5,471 bases of DNA from Thermocrinis sp. (GTDB taxonomy: Bacteria; Aquificota; Aquificia; Aquificales; Aquificaceae), in NCBI GenBank assembly GCA_022759285.1, contig JAEMPM010000061.1, positions 1 through 5,471 of the forward strand. The letters run 5' to 3'. The notes below the pieces were generated by a model. The model saw only the letters and a list, made by a program, of their open reading frames with translations, was not told the origin of the DNA and did no database searches. The stretch's first letter is position 1; the number at the start of each line of letters is the position of its first letter. The translations under genes were made by a program, and so were the position numbers. Positions 1 through 5,471 of the stretch are shown here, piece by piece.

Positions 1-3
1 GTT

Positions 4-48
4 TGTATAGACAGATATTTTACTATATGTGGAATATTTGTCTATACA
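4..48. repeat. 45-bp interrupted inverted repeat (16-bp arms)
   Basis: The left arm at 4-19 (TGTATAGACAGATATT) matches the reverse complement of the right arm at 33-48 (AATATTTGTCTATACA) at 15 of 16 positions. The single mismatch, 14 against 38, would be a G-U pair in RNA. The central spacer is 13 nt (20-32). No T-run follows the right arm (the next bases are GAGGGGAGC), so it does not look like an intrinsic terminator. It could be a dyad operator, the end of a mobile element, or an artefact at a contig end. The repeat itself is certain; its role is unknown. Confidence 0.85.
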
Positions 49-154
49 GAGGGGAGCTCCTATCATTGCAATTTTTGATATAATTTTCTCTAAAAAAGAG
101 AAACATAGAGAGTTAATACATGAATGTGCTTATAATTTTAGGAACCAGGCCTGA
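11..154 (+). CDS. Possible 3' end of an upstream gene (partial, uncertain)
   Basis: The second forward frame is open from 11 to a TGA at 152-154 and would overlap the start of wecB by 35 nt, similar to the 47 and 44 nt overlaps between later genes. The peptide looks protein-like: a hydrophobic run (GAPIIAIFDIIF) is followed by a charged tail (SKKEKHRELIHE), with AGG, AGA and ATA codons as in the rest of the window. No start codon with a ribosome site is evident. A TAG at 8-10 closes the frame upstream, so a longer gene would need an indel near the window edge. No family is recognised. Against it, the inverted repeat covers the first third, and other frames here are also open for 25-40 codons. 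The alternative is a non-coding leader for wecB. Confidence 0.3.
   Translation, partial: TDILLYVEYLSIQRGAPIIAIFDIIFSKKEKHRELIHECAYNFRNQA
76..84 (+). promoter_or_regulatory. Possible extended -10 promoter for wecB operon
   Basis: TGATATAAT fits the extended -10 pattern (TGnTATAAT) of housekeeping sigma factors and lies 36 nt before the wecB start. No good -35 box sits at the right distance; TTGCAA at 66-71 is only 7 nt upstream. TATAAT-like words arise easily in AT-rich DNA, and this one would fall inside the possible upstream reading frame, so support is weak. Confidence 0.25.
85..103 (+). other. Small hairpin in wecB leader
   Basis: TTTCTC at 85-90 pairs with GAGAAA at 98-103 across a 7-nt A-rich loop, just after the TATAAT word and 16 nt before the wecB start. 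A 6-bp A/T-rich stem is weak. It might modulate translation initiation or be incidental. Confidence 0.3.
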
Positions 155-1322
155 AGCCATAAAGCTTGCACCAATAATCAATACACTAAAAGAAAGCAGA
201 TTTAATGTCAAAGTAGTCGCTACAGGACAGCATTACGACCTTGTCAAGCATGTTCTTGAGTTTTTTCAGATAGAGGCAGATTTTTTGGGCTGCATGAACT
301 CTGACCTCTTAGAAAATACAGCTTGCATGGTAAAGTCTTTAAAAGAAGCCGTACAAAGGTATAAGCCAAACTGCGTGGTAGTTCAGGGAGATACTCTTAG
401 TTGTTACACAGGAGCATATACAGCTTTTTTAAACAAAATTCCTGTTTTACACGTTGAGGCAGGGCTGAGAAGCCATGATAAGTTTTCACCTTTTCCGGAA
501 GAGATGTTTAGAATACTTACAGATAGGCTATCCGATGTGTTTTTTGCACCAACAAAAAGGGCAGTAGAAAATCTCCTAAGAGAGGACTTTCCAAAAGACC
601 GTATAGTGCTTACAGGCAATACAGTAGTAGATGCTATTTATATGGCAATCAAATATCTTGATAGAGAAAGTATAAAAAAGCAGTTAGAAGAGTTAATACA
701 GAAAGATATATCTACTTATGGCGGGATAGTCTTTATCACATCTCATAGAAGAGAAAATATAGGAAAGCCTATGAAGAATATAAGAGATGCGGTCAACAAA
801 CTTGCTAAAAAATATCCGCATTTGCTTTTTGTATGGTCTTTACATAAGAATCCTTTTGTGAGAAAAAGCGTTCTTGAAGATTTCACCATGCAGCCGGATA
901 ACTTAGCCATAGTAGAGCCACTTACTTACCCGCAAACTGTCTACTTGTTAGAAAAATCATTGATAATCATTTCTGACTCAGGCGGAATACAGGAAGAAGC
1001 TTGCACTCTTAAAAAGCCACTACTGATTACAAGAAATGTCTCAGAAAGAATGGAGGTTGTAGATGTTGGCTTAGGAAAAGTGGTAGACACTGATAAGGAG
1101 AATATAGTAAGGGAGTTTGAAAACATCTACGAAAATTTGGAATATTATCAAAAACTTACTTTTGAAAATCCATACGGAGACGGAAAGGCAAGTGAAAGGA
1201 TAAAGAATTTTCTTCTTTGTGATAAGGCAAAAAAGTTCATACTAAACTATGAGAGAGATTATAAGGAAAGCTTGCATGAATGCGTTAAGGCTAATTCCAT
1301 TGGCGGTGCTTATTGGTTTTAG
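120..1322 (+). CDS. wecB: UDP-N-acetylglucosamine 2-epimerase, non-hydrolysing
   Basis: This cytoplasmic enzyme interconverts UDP-GlcNAc and UDP-ManNAc, supplying an amino sugar for polysaccharide synthesis. The family signatures appear in order: GTRPEAIKLAPI at residues 8-19, QGDT at 89-92, HVEAGLRS at 111-118, FPEE at 125-128, TGNTVVDAI at 165-173, HRREN at 209-213 and SDSGGIQEEA at 285-294. Residues aligned with the E. coli catalytic and binding set are present: K15, D91, E113, E127 and H209. The start is fixed by the conserved N-terminus, with a modest AGAGAG site 7 nt upstream. Two oddities: the usual ERPE motif after the SDSGG loop reads ERME (309-312), and about 25 residues extend beyond the usual C-terminus (400 aa; E. 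coli WecB has 376). That tail overlaps the next gene. The assignment is firm; which polymer uses the product is inferred from the neighbours. Confidence 0.95.
   Translation: MNVLIILGTRPEAIKLAPIINTLKESRFNVKVVATGQHYDLVKHVLEFFQIEADFLGCMNSDLLENTACMVKSLKEAVQRYKPNCVVVQGDTLSCYTGAYTAFLNKIPVLHVEAGLRSHDKFSPFPEEMFRILTDRLSDVFFAPTKRAVENLLREDFPKDRIVLTGNTVVDAIYMAIKYLDRESIKKQLEELIQKDISTYGGIVFITSHRRENIGKPMKNIRDAVNKLAKKYPHLLFVWSLHKNPFVRKSVLEDFTMQPDNLAIVEPLTYPQTVYLLEKSLIIISDSGGIQEEACTLKKPLLITRNVSERMEVVDVGLGKVVDTDKENIVREFENIYENLEYYQKLTFENPYGDGKASERIKNFLLCDKAKKFILNYERDYKESLHECVKANSIGGAYWF
1263..1267 (+). promoter_or_regulatory. Ribosome binding site deciding the start of the beta-barrel gene
   Basis: AAGGA lies 8 nt before the ATG at 1276, inside the 3' end of wecB. 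The earlier in-frame ATG at 1249 has no such site and would put charged residues (MREIIRKAC) ahead of the signal peptide, so 1276 is the better start. Confidence 0.6.
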
Positions 1323-2052
1323 TGCTTATGCTTATGATTTTAGACTTGAAGCAGGCGGAAATTATGAGTATCTTAGTCCAAATAATACTTACGGAAGCTG
1401 GAAAAGTGGATTTATAAGATTTTATCATAGGCCTTCTCAAGATTTTACCTATTTTTTAGAAAGTGATGTTTTTAGCAGAAAGCACGAAGGCGATGCAGTA
1501 TTTGGTGTTTTGGGGGCATATAAGGATTGGAACTCGTGGCTTTATACATATACAAATTTTTCTACTGCAAGCAATAGCATCTATCTTCCTAAGTACAGAT
1601 TAAGCCAAGAGTTTAATTTTAAGGTAGGAGAAAAAAGAAATATAGTTTCTTCTATAGGCTTTACATATGCAAAATACTATGACGTTCATAAAGATTACAT
1701 AGTCTATCCGGGAATAACTTACTATGGAAATGGCTTTGTAATAACATATAAACATTTCATTAACAAAAGCAACCCGGGCAACGTAAGTTCTTCTTCAGAC
1801 CTTATAAGCTTTGGTGTAGGACAGGAAGGAAAAAGTTGGACGTATTTAGATATCTCTTATGGAAAACAAGCATATCTTGCTACATACTTGGCAAATCCAC
1901 AAGAAATAGGACAAAAATCTTTAAGTATATCACTTATGCATAGACATTGGATAAAAAAGGATTTAGGTCTGTTTGGGGGCTTAAGTTATCTGAAATTAGA
2001 AAACGGTTATGAAAAATATGGATTTCAAGCAGGAATATTCAAAGATTTTTAA
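1276..2052 (+). CDS. YaiO-like outer-membrane beta-barrel protein
   Basis: This 258-residue protein begins with a clear signal peptide, MNALRLIPLAVLIGFSAYA, with probable cleavage after residue 19 before YDF, so it is exported by Sec. The mature part has no hydrophobic helix. It is dense in alternating aromatic and polar residues (Tyr, Phe, Trp, Ser, Gly), as in antiparallel outer-membrane strands, and ends in an aromatic residue (GIFKDF), as outer-membrane proteins do for assembly by the Bam machinery. Size, composition and position beside a family 2 glycosyltransferase fit the YaiO family, whose E. coli member neighbours yaiP. The role of YaiO proteins is not well defined; in this operon it may help export or anchor the polymer. 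The start at 1276 is preferred to 1249, and the gene overlaps wecB by 47 nt. A small barrel of another family is possible. Confidence 0.72.
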   Translation: MNALRLIPLAVLIGFSAYAYDFRLEAGGNYEYLSPNNTYGSWKSGFIRFYHRPSQDFTYFLESDVFSRKHEGDAVFGVLGAYKDWNSWLYTYTNFSTASNSIYLPKYRLSQEFNFKVGEKRNIVSSIGFTYAKYYDVHKDYIVYPGITYYGNGFVITYKHFINKSNPGNVSSSSDLISFGVGQEGKSWTYLDISYGKQAYLATYLANPQEIGQKSLSISLMHRHWIKKDLGLFGGLSYLKLENGYEKYGFQAGIFKDF

Positions 2053-2824
2053 GGTAGAAAAGCCCGTAATTGGTTATGCACGTTTTGGTAGAGTTTTAAA
2101 GTTCAACAAATATCTTCTTTTATTTCAGCTTACATTCTTGATAGCCGTATTTGAGACAATAGCAATTTTCTTTCTTGACGATTACTTTAGCGTTTTGTCT
2201 GATATTACAAAAAAAGTTTTAGAAAACAGCTACACTGAAAGCTATAAACTTCTAAGCTTTAATCTTAAATTTTCCATACCGCCGGGCAGACTGCCTACAT
2301 TACAGGAAGCTTTTGTCTATCTTCTTATAAGTCTTTCGTCTCTACTGTTTTTCACAAGCAAATTTAATTCACTGCCTAAGTATATTTCTGCATCGTTTAT
2401 ATATACAGCACTTGTGTATCTTATATCATCTCTCTATTTTGTGTTTTTTCTAAATAACTTTCCTTATACAGAAAAAGACTTTGCTATATTCTATATTCTT
2501 CAACAAACCACAACCTTTCTATTCATACCTATTCTACTTACCCTTTCTTTATCAATATTTGCCTTTAGCTGGCTGAATCTTTTGCTAAATGCAATTACTA
2601 TAGCTGCTACTTTCATCTACTCTTCAGTTTTTGGCGGTCTTAGATACATAGTGTTTGCTTATGTTTTGGAAAATTTCTCTTACATACATATGCCTGCTAT
2701 GTTCTTTCTCTTTGGACCACTGCTTGACTTTGTATATATAGTCTCCTTCTACTCACTTTGTCTTTATGCAACTGTAAAACTTTTTCAAAGAAAGCAAGAT
2801 GCCTTTTATCAATGGGGCTTTTAA
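2009..2824 (+). CDS. Polytopic inner-membrane protein, function unknown
   Basis: I do not recognise this 271-residue protein. After about 34 mostly polar and basic residues it is nearly all membrane, with likely spans near residues 35-56, 100-117, 126-149, 158-187, 189-210 and 228-256. A polar loop lies between the first two (57-99). The last third places potentially buried polar residues close together (R212, E221, H227, D240), hinting at a functional site or pore. The protein sits between the outer-membrane barrel and the glycosyltransferase, so a part in polymer synthesis or translocation is a fair inference but not shown. The start is uncertain: ATG 2009 and ATG 2018 both lie inside the preceding gene without a strong ribosome site, and no other good in-frame start precedes the first span. 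Translational coupling to the upstream gene is likely. Yip1-type or exosortase-like proteins were considered, but no diagnostic motif was found. Confidence 0.75.
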   Translation: MKNMDFKQEYSKIFKVEKPVIGYARFGRVLKFNKYLLLFQLTFLIAVFETIAIFFLDDYFSVLSDITKKVLENSYTESYKLLSFNLKFSIPPGRLPTLQEAFVYLLISLSSLLFFTSKFNSLPKYISASFIYTALVYLISSLYFVFFLNNFPYTEKDFAIFYILQQTTTFLFIPILLTLSLSIFAFSWLNLLLNAITIAATFIYSSVFGGLRYIVFAYVLENFSYIHMPAMFFLFGPLLDFVYIVSFYSLCLYATVKLFQRKQDAFYQWGF

Positions 2825-4071
2825 TATTCTTTTTAAAAGCATACATGGTATTTTTAATGCTGATCCTTTTGCTTTATACTGTAAGACATTATATCTTCAC
2901 CTTAAACAGAGCCTTAGGTAAGCAAAGACTTTACTATCAGGATTTATTAGACGAAGACCTGCCTACAGTATCCGTTTTAATTCCCATGCATAACGAAGAA
3001 AAAGTAGCAAGTCATATATTAGACCTTATCGTTGCGTCAAACTATCCAAAGGAAAAGCTAGAGGTTATACCAATAAACGATCACTCAACAGATAAAACCA
3101 AAGAAATCATCGAAGATTATGCACGAAAATATCCTTTTATCAAACCTTTACATAGATATGGAGATTTGCCAAGAGGTAAGCAAAACGGATTAAACGATGC
3201 TTTAAAAGTAGCAAATGGAGATGTCATAATAGTCTATGATGCAGATTATTTGCCTCCTAAGGGACAGATCAGAACCTTAGCAGTAGCCTTTAAAGACCCT
3301 CGAATAGGCGCAGTCATGGGAAGAGTTGTGCCTATAAATGCTGACAAGAATTTGCTTACGAGACTACTTGATATAGAAAGGTCAGGTGGATACCAAGTAG
3401 ACCAGCAAGCAAGGTATAATCTAAACTTAATACCTCAATATGGCGGAACTGTAGGTGGATTTAGAAAGGATTTAGTAGTGAGACTTGGCGGATTTGATGC
3501 AAGAGTTTTAGCTGAAGATACGGAATTGACATATAAAATCTACTTAAATGGCTACAAAGTTGCTTATGCTAACAATGCAGAGTGCTACGAAGAGGCACCG
3601 GAAGATTGGAATGTAAGGGCTAGGCAGCTGAGAAGATGGTCAAGAGGACATAACCAAGTAATGTTTAAGTATTTCAAGCATACAATTTTCTCTAAAAAGC
3701 TTAACTTTTGGCAGAAAATGGATGGGCTGTTGCTTCTTGCTGTATATATGCAACCTTTCTTGATTTTTTTAGGCTTGATAGACTCTTTCTTGCTTTTTTT
3801 CTTAGGAGAGACAGAAATTGTAAATTCTTATCTTTTTCTGCTTTTTATGTTTGCATACAACTGTTTTGGCAACTTTGCACCATTTTTTGAAATAGGAACT
3901 GCTTTAGTGCTTGACGGCTCAAGGCAGAAAGTTTTTCTTCTACCTTTGATGTTTTTTGAGTTTATCTTCAACATCATATATACATCTTTAGGATTCATCG
4001 ATGCAGTTATGGATATTATCACAAAAAGAACTGTAGCTTGGCAGAAAACAGAGAGATTTAGAAATGCATGA
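2812..4071 (+). CDS. Membrane-bound processive glycosyltransferase, family 2
   Basis: This inner-membrane synthase is of the cellulose/chitin/poly-GlcNAc synthase type and would polymerise a nucleotide sugar while extruding the chain. From ATG 2812 it is 419 residues: an N-terminal membrane span (about 2-23), a cytosolic GT-A domain starting at SVLIPMHNEE (54-63), and C-terminal hydrophobic spans near 305-332, 338-360 and 374-402. The processive signature is complete: D90 in INDHSTD, DAD at 143-145, ED at 235-236 in LAEDTELT, and QLRRW at 272-276. The C-terminal WQKTER also resembles this group. The product cannot be read from sequence; wecB nearby suggests an N-acetylhexosamine. A TTG-initiated frame reaches back to 2758, but ATG 2812 gives a 13-nt overlap and keeps the membrane span. 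No strong ribosome site precedes it, so coupling is likely. ATG 2845 is a less likely start. No PilZ domain is fused to it. Confidence 0.9.
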   Translation: MGLLIFFLKAYMVFLMLILLLYTVRHYIFTLNRALGKQRLYYQDLLDEDLPTVSVLIPMHNEEKVASHILDLIVASNYPKEKLEVIPINDHSTDKTKEIIEDYARKYPFIKPLHRYGDLPRGKQNGLNDALKVANGDVIIVYDADYLPPKGQIRTLAVAFKDPRIGAVMGRVVPINADKNLLTRLLDIERSGGYQVDQQARYNLNLIPQYGGTVGGFRKDLVVRLGGFDARVLAEDTELTYKIYLNGYKVAYANNAECYEEAPEDWNVRARQLRRWSRGHNQVMFKYFKHTIFSKKLNFWQKMDGLLLLAVYMQPFLIFLGLIDSFLLFFLGETEIVNSYLFLLFMFAYNCFGNFAPFFEIGTALVLDGSRQKVFLLPLMFFEFIFNIIYTSLGFIDAVMDIITKRTVAWQKTERFRNA

Positions 4072-4909
4072 AATTGTTTTGATAGCAGGTTTATTTTTTG
4101 TGCTTTTACTACTGCCTCTTATTCTTCCTTTTGCTGAACTTTTTCTAAAAAAAGATGCAAAGCCTATACCTATAGATATCGGGCGTAGAAAAGAGCCTGA
4201 TTACTTTGGAAAAAGCTTTATAAACATTCTTACTACTGCTTTGAATGATTTAAAAATCCAAAAAGTAGAAAAACTTAATCCTGTCTATCTAAAACTTAAG
4301 CTAAACAGAGAAGAATGGGTAGGTTTTTTAAGTGATGAAAGTCTTTTAGGAGAAACGGTAGATGATGTTATAGTCTTTACTAAAGACGCTGTTTTTCTGC
4401 AAAGTCATGCTTTTAAAAGAGAGCTGGTTGTATTTGGAAATGCTGTGTTTAAAAATGCGTGTGTTATAAGAAGCTTATATGTAAGGGGAGATTGTATTAT
4501 AGACGCACCTGTTAGCATTGCAAGGTGGGTACATGTAGAAGGAACTCTTATTGTAAATTCGTACGCAAATCTAGGAGTAAACGTTTATGCACGCAAAATA
4601 AAGATAAAAAGTCGGGCGTTTTTTAAAAGAGCATACGCACAGGAGATAACTACATCAGACAAAATAGTTGATACAAAGCTTGTCATAAATGGAAATATCT
4701 TTCGTGATGATGATATAGAGATAGAAGGAAATGTATGGATAAAGGGAAATGTATTTAGCCAGGGAAACGTAACTATTAAAAATGGAATTGTAGTAGGTGA
4801 AGAAGGTAAGGTGAAATCATTAATAGCAAGAGATAAGGTGTTTATCGAAGGACCTTTTAAGATTTATGGATACATACACAGTGAAAAGCAAGTGGAGATA
4901 AAGCCGTGA
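4064..4909 (+). CDS. Membrane-anchored bactofilin-like polymer-forming protein
   Basis: This 281-residue protein has one N-terminal membrane helix (about 4-25, IVLIAGLFFVLLLLPLILPF) followed by a basic stretch, so most of it probably faces the cytoplasm. Residues about 50-110 form a small mixed region. Residues about 118-281 are a chain of short beta-strand repeats with recurring Gly and Asn turns (VFGNAVF, VRGDCII, VEGTLIV, INGNIF, EGNVWIKGNV), the pattern of a right-handed beta-helix as in bactofilins and polymer-forming cytoskeletal proteins. Such proteins often scaffold envelope synthesis machines, so it may organise the neighbouring synthase; this is inference. It overlaps the glycosyltransferase by 8 nt and has an AGAGAG site 8 nt before its ATG. 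It is longer than a typical soluble bactofilin because of the anchor and the extra N-terminal region. Confidence 0.7.
   Translation: MHEIVLIAGLFFVLLLLPLILPFAELFLKKDAKPIPIDIGRRKEPDYFGKSFINILTTALNDLKIQKVEKLNPVYLKLKLNREEWVGFLSDESLLGETVDDVIVFTKDAVFLQSHAFKRELVVFGNAVFKNACVIRSLYVRGDCIIDAPVSIARWVHVEGTLIVNSYANLGVNVYARKIKIKSRAFFKRAYAQEITTSDKIVDTKLVINGNIFRDDDIEIEGNVWIKGNVFSQGNVTIKNGIVVGEEGKVKSLIARDKVFIEGPFKIYGYIHSEKQVEIKP
4894..4898 (+). promoter_or_regulatory. Ribosome binding site for the terminal frameshifted gene
   Basis: GGAGA lies 8 nt before the GTG at 4906, inside the preceding gene. The GTG shares bases with that gene's TGA stop (GTGA), a classic coupled arrangement that supports a real gene starting here. 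Confidence 0.6.
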
Positions 4910-5471
4910 AAAAAGCTGTTTTCATACTCCTGTTTATTTATACTTTCATTTGTTGCGTCAAAGACGCTGATGTCTGTTTATTTTCTAAAGTGGGATAAAA
5001 ACATAGAGGTGTTGATAGTTTATGAAAAAAGAACTATCAAGTAGATGCTTTCAGAAGCATTCTTGGAAAAGAGGGTGTGTCTTACAAAGTTGTAGATATA
5101 AAAACTCTTTTATCGGTAAATCCTAAACAGCTGTCTAAGTATAAACCTGCAACCATTATTCCTGATGGCGTTTTGCAGCATATACATCCAAATGCAGTAG
5201 AGAGTGGTTTAAGGATTATCTATTATGCGGCGGTAGTTTGCTAATTTTTCAAGATGCAGGCATAAAAACCATGCAAGTGCATATTTAAGGTCTGCTGTTT
5301 TTACTCCTCTGTTTGGCATAACTATATTCTCTATGACAAGTTAAAAGCAGATAGCTTCTCAGAAGGATATGTAAAAGTAGCCGATGGAGATCTTGAGATA
5401 ACTCCGGGTAAAAATAGATAAAGAGCAAAGACTTGTAACAGGATATATGTATGGAGGGCTGACTTACTCTT
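4906..5471 (+). pseudogene. Frameshifted, 3'-truncated exported protein; candidate polysaccharide deacetylase/esterase
   Basis: The gene starts at GTG 4906 with a good ribosome site, but its frame closes after 30 codons (TAA 4996-4998). The protein continues by switching frame about six times: near 4931-4945 (one extra base), 5025-5030 (short A-run), 5200-5205, 5264-5268 (short A-run), 5318-5323, and 5410-5414 (long A-run). Joined, the pieces read as one coherent product of about 185 residues, still open at the window end. They include a signal-like start (KKAVFILLFI, then LSFVAS), KWDKNIEVLIVYE, VDAFRSILGKEGVSYKVVD, YKPATIIPDGV, WFKDYLLCGGSLLIFQDAG, ASAYLRSAVFTPLFG, YDKLKADSFSEGYVKV and EQRLVTGYMYGGLTYS. 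The alternating strand/helix pattern and GGSLLIFQDAG resemble the N-terminal region of large polysaccharide deacetylase-type proteins such as the Agd3/CE18 group. That match is from memory and tentative, and any catalytic domain lies beyond the window. Sequencing error is more likely than true decay. Confidence 0.6.

Noticed and set aside
51..60. Perfect 8-bp palindrome GGAGCTCC in the leader
   Set aside because: Too short to call an operator or terminator, with no T-run and no partner copy seen nearby.
82..96. 15-base word AATTTTCTCTAAAAA repeated at 3684-3698
   Set aside because: A short low-complexity AT-rich word, the second copy inside the glycosyltransferase coding sequence; coincidence is likely.
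109..120. 12-base word AGAGTTAATACA repeated at 689-700
   Set aside because: Roughly one such match is expected by chance in AT-rich sequence of this length, and the second copy is in wecB coding sequence.
404..619. 71-codon open frame on the minus strand within wecB
   Set aside because: It lies wholly antisense to a well-conserved enzyme, has no ribosome site or recognisable product, and is a shadow of the coding frame.
941..1126. 61-codon open frame on the minus strand within wecB
   Set aside because: Antisense shadow over the conserved SDSGGIQEEA region; no independent support.
1249..1275. Earlier ATG for the beta-barrel protein
   Set aside because: It lacks a ribosome site and would put nine mostly polar or charged residues before an otherwise ideal signal peptide; ATG 1276 has AAGGA at 8 nt.
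2758..2811. TTG start extending the glycosyltransferase upstream
   Set aside because: It would overlap the previous gene by 67 nt and add a Cys-rich stretch atypical of the family; ATG 2812 retains the first membrane span.
3708..3890. 60-codon forward frame inside the glycosyltransferase
   Set aside because: Out-of-frame reading of the C-terminal membrane spans, with composition explained by the T-rich coding sequence.
3828..4022. 64-codon minus-strand frame inside the glycosyltransferase
   Set aside because: Antisense shadow of membrane-span codons; no start signal or recognisable product.
4906..4998. A 30-residue secreted peptide gene
   Set aside because: The small frame is better explained as the first piece of a longer frameshifted gene, because an overlapping frame continues with coherent protein sequence (KWDKNIEVLIVYE).
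4906..5471. Programmed ribosomal frameshifting
   Set aside because: About six shifts in both directions within ~540 nt, without a typical slippery heptamer and pseudoknot, is not how programmed frameshifting works.

Overview
The window carries most of one tightly packed, AT-rich, rightward operon for an envelope or extracellular polysaccharide. In order: a non-hydrolysing UDP-N-acetylglucosamine 2-epimerase (wecB, 120-1322), a YaiO-like outer-membrane beta-barrel with signal peptide (1276-2052), an unrecognised polytopic membrane protein (2009-2824), a processive membrane-bound family 2 glycosyltransferase (2812-4071), a membrane-anchored bactofilin-like beta-helix protein (4064-4909), and an incomplete, multiply frameshifted exported protein that may be a polysaccharide deacetylase or esterase (4906 to the end). 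Every consecutive pair overlaps, by 47, 44, 13, 8 and 4 nt, and no gene lies on the other strand.

A working model (inference): WecB interconverts UDP-GlcNAc and UDP-ManNAc. The glycosyltransferase polymerises an activated sugar, probably an N-acetylhexosamine, and passes the chain across the inner membrane, perhaps with the unknown membrane protein. The last product modifies the chain outside the cytoplasm, the YaiO-like barrel sits in the outer membrane, and the bactofilin-like protein may scaffold the complex. In E. coli, yaiO also lies next to a family 2 glycosyltransferase (yaiP). No PgaA-like TPR porin, PilZ domain or polymer hydrolase is visible, but both window edges cut the locus.

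Organism: the barrel and signal peptide imply a didermic bacterium. Arg is coded almost wholly by AGA/AGG, ATA is common for Ile, Lys/Glu are abundant and genes overlap heavily. This fits an AT-rich thermophile, with the Aquificota (for example the Sulfurihydrogenibium group) as a guess only.

The first 119 nt hold a striking 45-bp interrupted inverted repeat, a possible extended -10 promoter, and a competing open frame that could be the tail of an upstream gene. The last ~540 nt contain about six indels, mostly at A-rich positions, while the protein they spell stays coherent. That suggests sequencing error at a contig end more than gene decay. No RNA gene, CRISPR array, insertion sequence or terminator was recognised.
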